Under the pieces are notes generated by a model. The model was given only the letters and a program-made list of their open reading frames with translations. It did not search any database and was not told the DNA's origin. Below are positions 1-8,175 of a DNA stretch of 64,000 bases, in pieces (the first letter of the stretch is position 1; every line of letters begins with the position of its first letter). The stretch is taken from assembly GCA_963837775.1 (NCBI GenBank), contig CAWIOX010000004.1, positions 186,001 through 250,000 of the forward strand. Direction: 5' to 3'. Made by a program: the position numbers and the translations under genes. This DNA comes from CAWIOX01 sp963837775 (lineage in GTDB: Bacteria; Pseudomonadota; Gammaproteobacteria; Burkholderiales; Burkholderiaceae_D).

Positions 1-581
1 GTGTCCTTCACGCGGCGGTAATCGCCCTTGTCCTCGTAGGGCGGATCCATCAGCACCAGGCCGCGCCGCGATGGCGGCGGCAACAGCGCGCGCAATCCGG
101 CAAAGCCGTCGGCGCGCTGAATCATCACGCGCTTGCCGCGCACGGTCTGACGCACGCCCTGCTCTGCAGCATGGGCTTCAAGCTTGCGGAAGTTATCGGC
201 CAGAATCTTGCTGTCGCTCGGATGCAACTCGAACAGGCGCAAACGATCTTCCTGACGCATGGTCTTGTCGGCCACATAGGGCGAACCCGGGTAGTAACGC
301 ATCTTGCCGCTCGGGTTCAGGTCCTTGACCAGCTTGACGTAGGCTGCCAGCGACGCCGGCATGTCCTTGCGCTCCCACAGGCGGCTGATGCCGGTTTCGA
401 ATTCGGCATTCTTGGCCGCATAAGCGCTATCCAGCGCATACACGCCGGCGCCGGAATGGGTGTCGATGTAGGTATACGGCGTGTCTTTCTGACCGAGATA
501 TTGCAACAACTGCATGGTCACGACATGCTTGATCACATCGGCGTGATTACCCGCATGGAAGGCGTGGCGGTAACTCAACAT
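1..581 (-). CDS. rlmJ: 23S rRNA (adenine(2030)-N6)-methyltransferase RlmJ, 3' end cut by window edge
   Basis: About 193 N-terminal codons are visible; the rest lies beyond the left edge (the E. coli protein is about 280 residues). The N-terminus reads MLSYRHAFHAGNHADVIKH, the family signature. A DPPYE catalytic motif of N6-adenine methyltransferases lies close to the edge (about residue 175). RlmJ uses S-adenosylmethionine to methylate 23S rRNA in the cytoplasm. The ATG at 579-581 is chosen because it gives exactly the family N-terminus. No frameshift is seen. It is followed upstream by about 350 bp without a gene. The family call is strong. Confidence 0.93.
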   Translation of the reverse strand, partial: MLSYRHAFHAGNHADVIKHVVTMQLLQYLGQKDTPYTYIDTHSGAGVYALDSAYAAKNAEFETGISRLWERKDMPASLAAYVKLVKDLNPSGKMRYYPGSPYVADKTMRQEDRLRLFELHPSDSKILADNFRKLEAHAAEQGVRQTVRGKRVMIQRADGFAGLRALLPPPSRRGLVLMDPPYEDKGDYRRVKD

Positions 582-934
582 AAAAAGGGGTTCAATCGTG
601 GTAAGTGGGTCAAGAAAAGCAGGCCGGCGGCCGGGAAGTGTACACACCCTTCTGAAACCGCAGCTTCAGCGCAAATGCGGGAGGATTTCGGCCGCCGCCA
701 GAAATGACAATGCCGCCATTTTAACAACTCTGCGCCGCACGGCATGCAGCAGACTGGCGCGCAACCCGCAGCAGCGTCGCCCGCAAACTGACTACAGGCC
801 CCAGAGTTTGCGAATATTTAAGGGGGTATAGCTAAAAATATGGCAATACCCGCACGATTTCATTGATGTATGTTTTCATACTATGGCCAGTATAAAACCC
901 GCCAAGGGACTGGAAACGCAGGCTGCTCAGACCG
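582..934. other. Intergenic stretch between rlmJ and modB
   Basis: About 350 bp without a convincing gene. It holds the rlmJ promoter region and, at roughly 817-897, one copy of the dispersed repeat described separately. I see no modC or other transporter gene here. Confidence 0.6.
817..897 (-). repeat. Dispersed intergenic repeat, copy 1
   Basis: Read on the minus strand it starts with a TTATACT...AGTAT box, passes a CGTGCGGGTATTG core and ends with a TATACCCCC box. It shares this order with eight other copies in the window. It lies downstream of modB and upstream of rlmJ. Confidence 0.7.
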
Positions 935-1654
935 TCAATGATGACGCGCATGCTGCCAGCGCTCCTGCCGCTTCTGCAACACCGTCGTTGTGCACAGCAA
1001 CACAAACGACACCAGCAGCAGCAGCAGCGCAAAGCCATGCGCATTCGAGTAATTGAGTTTTTGCGCTTCATCGTACAAGGCGATCGATGCCACCCGCGTG
1101 ACGCCTGGGATGTTCCCGCCCAGCATCAGCACCACGCCGAACTCCCCTATCGTATGGGCGAATGCCAGAATCGCGCCGGAATATACGCCCGATTTTGCCA
1201 GCGGCAGCAGGATATGCAGGAACACCTGCCAGCGCGTCATGCCGAGCGATGCGGCAGCCTGTCCGATTTCCGGACGCAACATGCGGAACGCGGCCATCAC
1301 CGGCTGCAAGGCAAACGGGAAGCTGTAAGCGCACGAACCGACCACCAGTCCGGCGAATGAAAACGGCAGAGTCTGATTGAAGATCGTTTGCCACCATTGA
1401 CCGAGGATGAATTGCGGCGAAAGCAGCATCAGCAAATAAAACCCGATAACGGTTGGCGGCAGCACCAGCGGCATCGACAGGACGACTTCCAGCAGCATCG
1501 CAAAACGGGTGCGGGTGGTGGCAATCCACCACCCCAGCGGCAACGCCGCCAGCATCAGCAGCGCAGTGGAGACTGCCGCCAAACGCAAGGTCAGCGCCAG
1601 CGATGCCCATAACTCCTGCGGCAAAGCCCAGATCGGGGTAATCACACTTCCCAT
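935..1654 (-). CDS. modB: Molybdate ABC transporter permease ModB
   Basis: A 239-residue inner-membrane permease with about five hydrophobic segments. The EAA-type loop reads LGMTRWQVFLHILLPLA and an AHTIGEFGVVLMLGG segment follows near the C-terminus, both typical of ModB/CysT-like permeases. The start MGSVITP at 1654 shares one base with the modA stop (TGATG), so translation is probably coupled. ModB forms the channel for molybdate delivered by ModA. The ATPase gene modC, usually next, is not visible downstream. No frameshift. Confidence 0.93.
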   Translation of the reverse strand: MGSVITPIWALPQELWASLALTLRLAAVSTALLMLAALPLGWWIATTRTRFAMLLEVVLSMPLVLPPTVIGFYLLMLLSPQFILGQWWQTIFNQTLPFSFAGLVVGSCAYSFPFALQPVMAAFRMLRPEIGQAAASLGMTRWQVFLHILLPLAKSGVYSGAILAFAHTIGEFGVVLMLGGNIPGVTRVASIALYDEAQKLNYSNAHGFALLLLLVSFVLLCTTTVLQKRQERWQHARHH

Positions 1655-2445
1655 CAGCCACCTTGGCCGTGCAGGTCCGGCAAACTGAAACCGTACTGCA
1701 ACAGAATGGCCCGGCCGGCATTGGAACGCAGGAAGTCCAGATAGCGGGCGGCCAGCGGATTCGCCCTGCCCTTGGTCGTGACGATGGCGCCCTGCTCGAT
1801 GCGCGGATAAAGGGCTGCCGGCACCTTCCATACGCTATGGGGCGCAGCGTTTTTGATATGCGCACTGCCGACCAGTCCGACTTGCGCATTGCCGGTGCTG
1901 ATGAATTGCGCCGTCTGGGCGACACTCTCGCCCAGCACCAGCTTCGGCTTGACCGCGTCCCACAGGCCGGCCTGCTGCAGTGCCGCCCTGGCAGCGCGAC
2001 CGTAAGGCGCCAGATCAGGATTGGCGATGGCGACACGCTGGACTTTCGGATTGCTCATGACGCGCCATCCGGCACTGACATCGAGTTGCGGATCATTGCT
2101 CCACAACACCAGTTGACCGTAGGCATAAATCATCAGGCTATCGCCATCGGCGAAACCGGCCTTCGCCAATGCACGCGGATAATCGGAGTCAGCCGACAAA
2201 AACACATCAAACGGTGCGCCATTGCTGATCTGCGCATAAAAATTACCGGACGAACCGATACTGGCCTTGACGTCGGCCCCGCCCACCGCTTTGGCAAAGG
2301 CCGCATTCAATGCCTCGATGCATGACGCCAGATCGGCCGCCGCGGCCACCTGCAGAACCGGGGCGGCCTGCGCTGCCGGCAACGATGAGATGGCAGCGGC
2401 AAGGCTCAGCGTCAATGCCAGCAGGCGTCGTATCAGATATGTCAT
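1654..2445 (-). CDS. modA: Molybdate ABC transporter substrate-binding protein ModA
   Basis: A 263-residue periplasmic protein. Residues 1-27 form a signal peptide ending in AQAAP. The mature part contains AAAADL at the start and the SSGNFYAQISNGAPFD segment, which in ModA proteins contacts the oxyanion. It captures molybdate (or tungstate) for ModB. It is first gene of a modAB operon, overlapping modB by one base. Upstream, 2446-2666 is a shared divergent promoter region with the phosphoesterase gene; I could not confirm a ModE operator there. Confidence 0.93.
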   Translation of the reverse strand: MTYLIRRLLALTLSLAAAISSLPAAQAAPVLQVAAAADLASCIEALNAAFAKAVGGADVKASIGSSGNFYAQISNGAPFDVFLSADSDYPRALAKAGFADGDSLMIYAYGQLVLWSNDPQLDVSAGWRVMSNPKVQRVAIANPDLAPYGRAARAALQQAGLWDAVKPKLVLGESVAQTAQFISTGNAQVGLVGSAHIKNAAPHSVWKVPAALYPRIEQGAIVTTKGRANPLAARYLDFLRSNAGRAILLQYGFSLPDLHGQGG

Positions 2446-2666
2446 GCGATATTCTTGCTCAAGGAAGGGAAACTTGCTGATTGTAACAAGATGAATTCAA
2501 GATGCACTCCGCCAAAAAAACTATATCTGGGCCAGCAACATCGTTCTTTATAGGTAATTACCCATCTGTCCGTACAAGATGCTTCAGAACCAATTGCCGA
2601 TCCAGACTGCCATAATCGGCTCTTGCAACTCCTTCACCAGTTTTGCTTGTTTAAGCGGGAAATATT

Positions 2667-3428
2667 ATGCGCCTGGCTATTCTTTCTGATCTGCACCTGA
2701 CAGTTGCCGGGATGCCACTGCCTGATACCGATTGCGATGTGATGGTTCTGGCCGGCGATGTGGCGCGACCGCAGCAGGCGCTGGACTGGGCCCGGCAATG
2801 TGCGGCACCGGTGATTTATGTGCCGGGCAATCATGAATTCTACGGTGCCAGTATCAGCGGCACCTTGTCTGCACTGCGGCAGGGAACCCACGGCGGCAAC
2901 GTCCATGTGCTGGAGCGGGATGAAGTCCGCATTGATGGCGTGCGCTTTCTCGGCTGTACGCTGTGGACCGACTTCCGCCTGTTCCCGACAGAAGAGATGC
3001 GCACCGCCGCGATTGCCGAAGCCTGCCAGTCGATCAGGGATTTCAGCCGGATCACGGTAGACGACACTAGCGACACCCTGTTCAGCCCAGTCATTTCACG
3101 CCAGATCTTCGATCAATCGGTGACCTGGCTCGAATCGAAATTTGCGGAGCCGTTTGATGGCAGTACCGTGGTGGTCACGCATCACGCGCCTTCACGCGGC
3201 AGCATCAATCCGAAATACGCCGACTCCTTGTTAAATGCCTGTTTTATTTCCGACCTCGATCCCTGCATCGCACGCTGGAAGCCGACCTTATGGATACATG
3301 GCCACACTCATGACAGTTACGATTACCGGGTTGCAAACACCCGCATCGTTTGCAATCCACGCGGCTACGTGCGTGACGGCATCGCCGAGAATCCTGAGTT
3401 CGATCCTGCGCTGATCATCGAAGTCTGA
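2667..3428 (+). CDS. Calcineurin-like metallophosphoesterase
   Basis: A 253-residue cytoplasmic protein with the ordered two-metal phosphoesterase motifs: SDLH (residues 7-10), AGDV (32-35), PGNHEF, THHAPS and the C-terminal GHTHDSYDY. These supply the Asp, His and Asn ligands for a dinuclear metal centre. The substrate cannot be told from sequence; related proteins are annotated only as metallophosphoesterases. It is monocistronic and divergent from modA. The start ATG is preceded by a purine-rich GCGGGAAAT. No frameshift. Confidence 0.85.
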   Translation: MRLAILSDLHLTVAGMPLPDTDCDVMVLAGDVARPQQALDWARQCAAPVIYVPGNHEFYGASISGTLSALRQGTHGGNVHVLERDEVRIDGVRFLGCTLWTDFRLFPTEEMRTAAIAEACQSIRDFSRITVDDTSDTLFSPVISRQIFDQSVTWLESKFAEPFDGSTVVVTHHAPSRGSINPKYADSLLNACFISDLDPCIARWKPTLWIHGHTHDSYDYRVANTRIVCNPRGYVRDGIAENPEFDPALIIEV

Positions 3429-3497
3429 GTGTATTGCTACAGCAATCCCTTAGTCAGGCGCGGACCAACAATCAATGACGCAGGATTGCCATTTTCA

Positions 3498-4109
3498 TCA
3501 ATCGTTGCGCGAATCAAATGTCACCAGCCGGGGATCGTCGGCCATTTCCAGAATGCGCCGCACCCTTTCTTGCCACAGGTGTGCAAATTCACGCTTTTCC
3601 TGCTCCTCGGCGGTGCCGCCAAGTATCTTTTGCATCAGCCGCATTGTCTCCGGTGCCGGCGCCACGATGTCGGGGTGGTAGCTTACCGTGATGCCGGCGC
3701 CGGTGTCGGTCCTCTGGAACCGGATCTCGCCGTCCAGCGGGATCTCGAAAAAGAGCAGATTGCGGCGGTCGAAGCGCCCCGAAATACCTTTGAAGCCGCT
3801 GTCGCTGGTGGCGCCGGTAATGAGGCCAACGACATTCGCGATCACGCCCGTCACGCCGCTCTGCAGCGCATTGCGGAACTCGACCCGAATGCCGCCACGT
3901 TGCGGCAAGCCATCCTGATACAGGCTGGCGAGCGCCTTTAACGTCATCAGGTAGGCGCCGGCCACCGTCGGGCAGGAATGCCCGGCCAGCTTGACCGCAT
4001 CCGCATAGGAATATTCGATCACGCCGTTTTCGGCCGCGCCCAGCAACTCTGCAAGCGGGTCGCAGACGGCGATTTTTCTGGCTTCGTCAAAAAAAGATGG
4101 ATAGTGCAT
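3498..4109 (-). CDS. FmdE-like protein of unknown function
   Basis: A 203-residue protein. The segment KLAGHSCPTVAGAYLM (about residues 41-56) resembles the GHxCP signature of the FmdE domain, first seen in a protein encoded with molybdenum formylmethanofuran dehydrogenase but widespread in bacteria without methanogenesis. The conserved His and Cys suggest metal binding. It starts at 4109 and ends convergently with the phosphoesterase gene. Its closeness to modAB is suggestive only. I rely on one motif, so the family call is moderate and the function unknown. Confidence 0.6.
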   Translation of the reverse strand: MHYPSFFDEARKIAVCDPLAELLGAAENGVIEYSYADAVKLAGHSCPTVAGAYLMTLKALASLYQDGLPQRGGIRVEFRNALQSGVTGVIANVVGLITGATSDSGFKGISGRFDRRNLLFFEIPLDGEIRFQRTDTGAGITVSYHPDIVAPAPETMRLMQKILGGTAEEQEKREFAHLWQERVRRILEMADDPRLVTFDSRND

Positions 4110-4223
4110 GGATCGCTCCCGATAATCTCTGTTTAAAAATGTACGCTTGCCGGGCTAATCCACATCCCTCACGCAACACCCTGCAAGCGTCTTTCCTGCC
4201 CTTCACTTGAAGGCACGCAGCCA

Positions 4224-4976
4224 TTACCCGATGGTGTATCCGCCATCGACGACAATTTCCTGCCCATAGATATTTTTCGCCGCATCGGAAGCAAGGAATA
4301 CAGCAGTTTCGGCGATGTCTTCGGGCTGACCGAACTTGCCCGACATCAGCCGTGCATTAATTTTTTCCGCAACGGCACCGAGCATATCCGGCGGCAGGCC
4401 GACCGTTCCCCACAAGGGCGTGCCGATCGGACCCGGCGCGATGGAATTCACCCGTATGCCTTTCGGTGCGAGTTCCGCAGCCAATGTCTGCGCAAAGGAT
4501 TTGAGCGCGGCCTTGCTGGCGCTATAGATTCCCAGACCGGGAAATCCTACCTGGGTCAGGAAGGTCGTAATAAACTGGATCGAGCCGCCCTTGCGGATGT
4601 ACGGGACAAACAGGCGCGCTGTCTCGACCGCACCGAACAGATTCACTGAAAACTGCGTCGCGAATGCATCTGCCGTGCTGTCCTCGAAGGAAACAACGCG
4701 GGCAATACCTGCATTCGGCACCAGAATATCAATTTCGCCGACGCTATCGACAGTGGTCTTGAGCAAGCGTTCCAGGTCATCCTGACGGGTGACATCGCCG
4801 CTCACCGCAATCACCTTGCCCGGGTGAGCGGCTTCCAGTACTAGCAGGCTGTCGCGATTACGCGCAAAGACGACAACCTTTGCGCCTTCCGCAACAAAGC
4901 GCTCAACAATCGAACGACCGATACCACTGCTCGCACCGGTCACCACGGCAACCTTACCTTCCAAACGCTTCTGCAT
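4224..4976 (-). CDS. Short-chain dehydrogenase/reductase (SDR)
   Basis: A 250-residue classical SDR. TGASSGIG near residue 12 is the Rossmann nucleotide loop; NAGIA follows the central strand; YSASK supplies the catalytic Tyr and Lys; PGPIGTPLW follows the active site. A C-terminal DGGYTIG matches acyl-carrier reductase-like members. Substrate unknown. I chose MQKRLEGK at 4976 rather than an upstream ATG because a GGGAGT sits seven bases before it. Monocistronic. Confidence 0.88.
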   Translation of the reverse strand: MQKRLEGKVAVVTGASSGIGRSIVERFVAEGAKVVVFARNRDSLLVLEAAHPGKVIAVSGDVTRQDDLERLLKTTVDSVGEIDILVPNAGIARVVSFEDSTADAFATQFSVNLFGAVETARLFVPYIRKGGSIQFITTFLTQVGFPGLGIYSASKAALKSFAQTLAAELAPKGIRVNSIAPGPIGTPLWGTVGLPPDMLGAVAEKINARLMSGKFGQPEDIAETAVFLASDAAKNIYGQEIVVDGGYTIG

Positions 4977-5454
4977 TTTCACTCCCAAAAAATTGTTCTG
5001 CCTCGCGATCAACGCCCAATACTCATGAGTGCCGCGGCGTCCGCAAACAGTTACAAGACTTCTGATTCCAACATCCTCCGGCAGCCTTGCCGTTGAAAGA
5101 TCACGGCCCTCACTTGGAAATACTGTACCATAAAATATATTTTAAATACATGTTTAAACTTGAATTTTTCTGTCAAGAATCCGCGCGCCATTAACCAACA
5201 ACTTCCGGCTTGATCCGATTTTTCTGATTTACACCTACCGCTTACCGCCAAGCTGGCGTGCGCTGGCGCATCCAGCGCAGCATCGCCTGGATTGCAGACT
5301 GCCGCCGGATAGCCGACTCCGCCAAGACAAACAATAGCGCAAGCAAAGGTTTCGCCGCGCTCGCCGACGGCTATCCCTGTGCAAGAAAACTGCTTGGCCG
5401 CAAGTCTTGGACGCGGGAGAAATCATTGTCCAATCCCTGCTCATGACGAAAAAA

Positions 5455-5484
5455 GCCGCACCGGGCAAACCCGGGCGGCTTTTT
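5455..5484. terminator. Bidirectional intrinsic terminator
   Basis: GCCGCACCGGG and CCCGGGCGGC form a GC-rich stem around a CAAA loop. It is flanked by an A-run on the left (5448-5454) and TTTTT on the right, so it could stop transcription from both sides. On the minus strand it follows the aceA remnant. Confidence 0.75.
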
Positions 5485-5498
5485 AAGCTCTTGCCTGA

Positions 5499-5535
5499 TA
5501 CGGCAGCGCTTGAATCAGATTCCGGCGCTGCCGTA
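5499..5535. repeat. 11-bp perfect inverted repeat downstream of the aceA remnant
   Basis: TACGGCAGCGC and GCGCTGCCGTA pair perfectly around a 15-base spacer. There is no T-run, so it is a hairpin of unknown role just after the aceA stop codon. Confidence 0.5.
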
Positions 5536-5545
5536 CTTAAACAAT

Positions 5546-5739
5546 TTAAGCGACTTTTTTGGCGTCGAAGCATTGCTCATCTTCGGTCGAACCATGCAGC
5601 GCAGTCGTGGACGACTGGCCTTGCTGGATCACCTGGGTCACTGCATCGAAGTAGCCGGTACCGACTTCACGCTGATGCTTGACCTTGACCGCGGTGAAGC
5701 CTTTTTCAGCTGCTGCAAATTCCAGCTCTTGCAACTCAA
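5546..5739 (-). pseudogene. aceA: Isocitrate lyase 3' remnant
   Basis: The last 60 or so codons of isocitrate lyase remain: an ELEFAAAEKGFTAV segment, then HQREVGTGYFDAVTQ and SSTTALHGSTEDEQCF, which match the C-terminal end of AceA. The catalytic core (KKCGH region) and everything before is missing. The homology stops at 5739, where an IS-like terminus begins. Functional AceA performs the first glyoxylate-shunt step; this fragment cannot. A full copy may exist elsewhere. Two hairpins follow the stop codon. Confidence 0.75.
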
Positions 5740-5930
5740 GGCTACCTCGAATAACCCAACTTTTCAGTATTTTGAGACGACGAAAATTTCTGCGGGATTT
5801 GCAGTGGCTCGACTTCTGTCGAAAGCAGCAAGTTGAGCACAAACCTGCGTTGAATTTCGGTGACGCTGCCGATGGCAAATAGTCATCGGTCAGCCTTTTC
5901 ACCGCCTTCACTAATGGACCGTTTTCAAGA
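5740..5930. mobile_element. Possible IS5-like element end (remnant)
   Basis: The aceA homology is interrupted by GGCTACCTCGAATAACCC, which resembles the terminal inverted repeat of IS5-group elements. The next 190 bp have no intact reading frame. No opposite end or transposase gene is found in the window. The IS assignment rests on the terminus alone and is tentative. Confidence 0.35.
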
Positions 5931-6233
5931 AAGCAGCAATATCTTATATAAGACATATAACTAAAATATATGTATTTATAATCAAATACTTATATTATAT
6001 ATTTTGCGATATGAAATAATTTTTCTCAAAATTGGAAATAATTTCATTTAACATTCCCGATGATATTCCATGATGTGAAACGCCGCGCCCAGCTTATGAA
6101 AAACACCCTTCTCCGTCGTAATTAAGGGCCGAATAAATGCCTTCTATTGCAACAGAATCAACACTGTCACCCCGCGGAATCGAGCTTAGCCGTGTATCAT
6201 TCTCTTTTCGCCTGCCCTAACGCATAACAGATC
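5931..6233. other. AT-rich island upstream of the FNR-like gene
   Basis: About 300 bp, with 5940-6060 almost purely A and T, in sharp contrast to its neighbours. No gene recognised. It probably contains the promoter of the FNR-like gene and may be the scar of the event that broke aceA. Confidence 0.5.
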
Positions 6234-6953
6234 ATGAAAGTCACCCATATACAGTCAGACATGCAACGTTTTCTCGACTGCCGCAACTGCACTGTAAAAG
6301 AAAATTCGCTGTTCTCCGACCTGACCGATGAGGATTTCAGCCTCATCCACGCGCCGATCGAGGATGCAAAATTCACCACCGGCTCCTTCGTCTATCGTCA
6401 GGGCGACAAGGTCACCGGCATCTACACCATCCGCAGCGGCATGGTTAAACTGAATCGGCTCAATCCCGATGGCACACAGCGCATCCTGCGCATCTTGCGC
6501 GCCGGCGACGTGATCGGACTCGAAGCAAGCCTGAGCAAGACCTATGAAAACGATGCAGTTGCGATCAGCCCGGTGCATACCTGCCGGATTCCGATCGACG
6601 TCATCCACCGACTGGAGCAGCAATCGCCGCGACTGCGCCGCAAACTGATGGAAAAATGGCATGTTGCCTTGCGCGAAGCCGATGAGTGGCTGGCAGAACT
6701 CACCAACGGCCTGGCACGCGTAAGAATGGCGCGCCTGCTGCTGAAGATGCGCGACCCGGCACAGGAAGACATTTCGGTCCTGTTTTCACTGGAAGACATC
6801 GGCTCCATGCTGGGCATGACCATAGAAACTGCCAGCCGCATCATCAATGCCTTCCTGCGGGAGCACATCATCACCCGCATCGATAGCGGCGAGCGCCACT
6901 ACCGGATCGACGTTGCCGCACTTCAACTGGAATCCCAGTCGAGCGCGGATTAA
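6234..6953 (+). CDS. Crp/Fnr-family regulator with FNR-type recognition helix
   Basis: A 239-residue transcription factor: cyclic-nucleotide-binding fold (about 30-145), dimer helix, then a winged helix. The recognition helix reads GMTIETASRIINAF; the E-x-x-SR pattern is that of FNR, so a TTGAT-N4-ATCAA type site is expected. Cys16 and Cys19 (DCRNC) and Cys117 line up with FNR cluster ligands, but the third N-terminal Cys of the usual C-x2-C-x5-C is missing. It may therefore sense redox differently. Upstream is the AT-rich island; downstream, convergent, is a small membrane protein gene. Confidence 0.85.
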   Translation: MKVTHIQSDMQRFLDCRNCTVKENSLFSDLTDEDFSLIHAPIEDAKFTTGSFVYRQGDKVTGIYTIRSGMVKLNRLNPDGTQRILRILRAGDVIGLEASLSKTYENDAVAISPVHTCRIPIDVIHRLEQQSPRLRRKLMEKWHVALREADEWLAELTNGLARVRMARLLLKMRDPAQEDISVLFSLEDIGSMLGMTIETASRIINAFLREHIITRIDSGERHYRIDVAALQLESQSSAD

Positions 6954-6995
6954 ATCGCTCAATCCTCTGCAGCCCCTGCCCGCTGCTGTTTCTAT

Positions 6996-7190
6996 TTATC
7001 GCAGCTTGCAGGTACTCATCCCCAGAACAGCATAAATCGGGCACCAGTTGATCGCCCCGGTCAGCAGCGGCACCAGCCCCAGCAATCCCAGCCATTTCTC
7101 TTGCCCCGGCAACAGAAAAAGCAGGCTGAACAATGCGATTGCCAATAGCAAGCGGATGGCTTTATCGATCTTGCCTACATTCATTTTCAT
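6996..7190 (-). CDS. Small DUF2892-type membrane protein
   Basis: A 64-residue protein with two hydrophobic segments, about 12-27 and 33-49. The C-terminal part contains GAINWCPIYAVLGMSTC, a Cys-containing pattern typical of DUF2892 (YgaP C-terminal-like) proteins. Function unknown; family members often sit beside rhodanese or redox genes. Start at 7190 (MKMNVGK) or six bases later. It lies between two Crp/Fnr genes. Confidence 0.75.
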   Translation of the reverse strand: MKMNVGKIDKAIRLLLAIALFSLLFLLPGQEKWLGLLGLVPLLTGAINWCPIYAVLGMSTCKLR

Positions 7191-7318
7191 GCTGAACTCC
7201 GTTCATGGTTAATTGCGATAGCTTGAGCATAAGTCCGGCATAGGACGTTGTCTGTAACCCAGGTCACACAAGGCCCCAATCTGAAAAATTTTTTGCAGTC
7301 GCTGCGCCTCCGTGACAA

Positions 7319-7402
7319 AAAATATACTCCCAGCTGTATTTTAAAAATCCCTTGCATCAATTGCGGGTATTGATATGTTTACTCATATACCCCCGTTATT
7401 TC
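7319..7402 (+). repeat. Dispersed intergenic repeat, copy 2
   Basis: ATATACTCCCAGCTGTATTTT opens the element with an ATAC/GTAT stem; ATCAATTGCGGGTATTGAT is the central hairpin; CATATACCCCC closes it. It lies between two minus-strand genes but reads on the plus strand. Confidence 0.8.
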
Positions 7403-7415
7403 AATAAAAACAGGA

Positions 7416-8084
7416 TCAGCGCAAGCCGCTCAAACCATCGGCATCAAGGATTTCTATGCGGCCGCGTGCCAGTGTCAGCCAGCCCTGCTGCGCGAAGCCG
7501 TCCAGCAGGCGGCTGACCATTTCACGCACGGTGCCCAGTTCGTCGGCCAGTTGCTGATGGGTGATCGCGATCACGCCGGGCTGCTCGCGATTGGCCTTGC
7601 CGTGCGCCAGCAAGGCGGCGGCCAGCCGCGTATCGAGCCGCAGACTGGCGACATCTTCGACCAGGGTCATCACATTCACCAGCCGTTGGCCCAAGGCATG
7701 GAACATCGTGGCGCGGAAGGCGGGAATCGTATTGAGGCAATCATTGAACAATGCGGCCGGCATCAGCACGATGCGGGTCGGCTCCGAGCTCACGCCGCAA
7801 GCCGGATAATTGCCGCCGCCCAGCAGGCAGCCCAGCGACAGGATGCAAGGCGCATCCGGCGTGACCCGGTACAGATCGATGCGGCGGCCGTTGGCCAGAT
7901 GCCGGAACACCCGCACCGCGCCCGACAACAGTATCGGGAATCCGCTGCAGCTGGCATTGACATCGAACAGCATCGCCCCGGCAGCGAAATCGTGCACCGG
8001 CAGCACAGCCAGTTGCTCCAGAACGGTGGCGGGCAACGCGGCCAGCAGAGGCTGGGACTGCAAGGATGAAACGGCATCGCGCAT
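7416..8084 (-). CDS. Crp/Fnr-family transcriptional regulator
   Basis: About 222 residues from MRDAVSS at 8084 (an in-frame ATG five codons upstream is also possible). An N-terminal effector-binding beta-roll (20-130) is followed by a winged helix with ITHQQLADELGTVREMVSR, so the recognition helix has a different sequence from FNR (V-R-E-x-V-SR). There is no N-terminal Cys cluster. Effector and targets unknown. It differs clearly from the FNR-like gene 1 kb away. Confidence 0.83.
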   Translation of the reverse strand: MRDAVSSLQSQPLLAALPATVLEQLAVLPVHDFAAGAMLFDVNASCSGFPILLSGAVRVFRHLANGRRIDLYRVTPDAPCILSLGCLLGGGNYPACGVSSEPTRIVLMPAALFNDCLNTIPAFRATMFHALGQRLVNVMTLVEDVASLRLDTRLAAALLAHGKANREQPGVIAITHQQLADELGTVREMVSRLLDGFAQQGWLTLARGRIEILDADGLSGLR

Positions 8085-8175
8085 GACAGCTCCGTGCAAG
8101 AATCAGGAATGCACGGAGTGTAACGCGCCGCCAGCGGCGGCAACTTGACATTGCCCCAGCAGACAATGGCTGCGA

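Larger units (their letters stand above)
4977..5545. other. Intergenic region, no recognised gene
   Basis: About 570 bp. It holds the SDR promoter region, an AT-rich patch near 5120-5165, a terminator hairpin (5455-5484) and an 11-bp perfect inverted repeat (5499-5535). Several open frames overlap between 5235 and 5450 but none resembles a known protein. Confidence 0.5.

Noticed and set aside
5105..5160. A tenth copy of the dispersed repeat (AAATACTGTACCATAAAATATATTTTAAA)
   Set aside because: It shares a left-box-like start but has no core or right box; the match could be chance in AT-rich DNA.
7352..7371. ATCAAT-N7-ATTGAT as an FNR or Crp operator near the two regulators
   Set aside because: FNR sites are TTGAT-N4-ATCAA, the opposite arm order, and this hairpin is the core of repeat copy 2.
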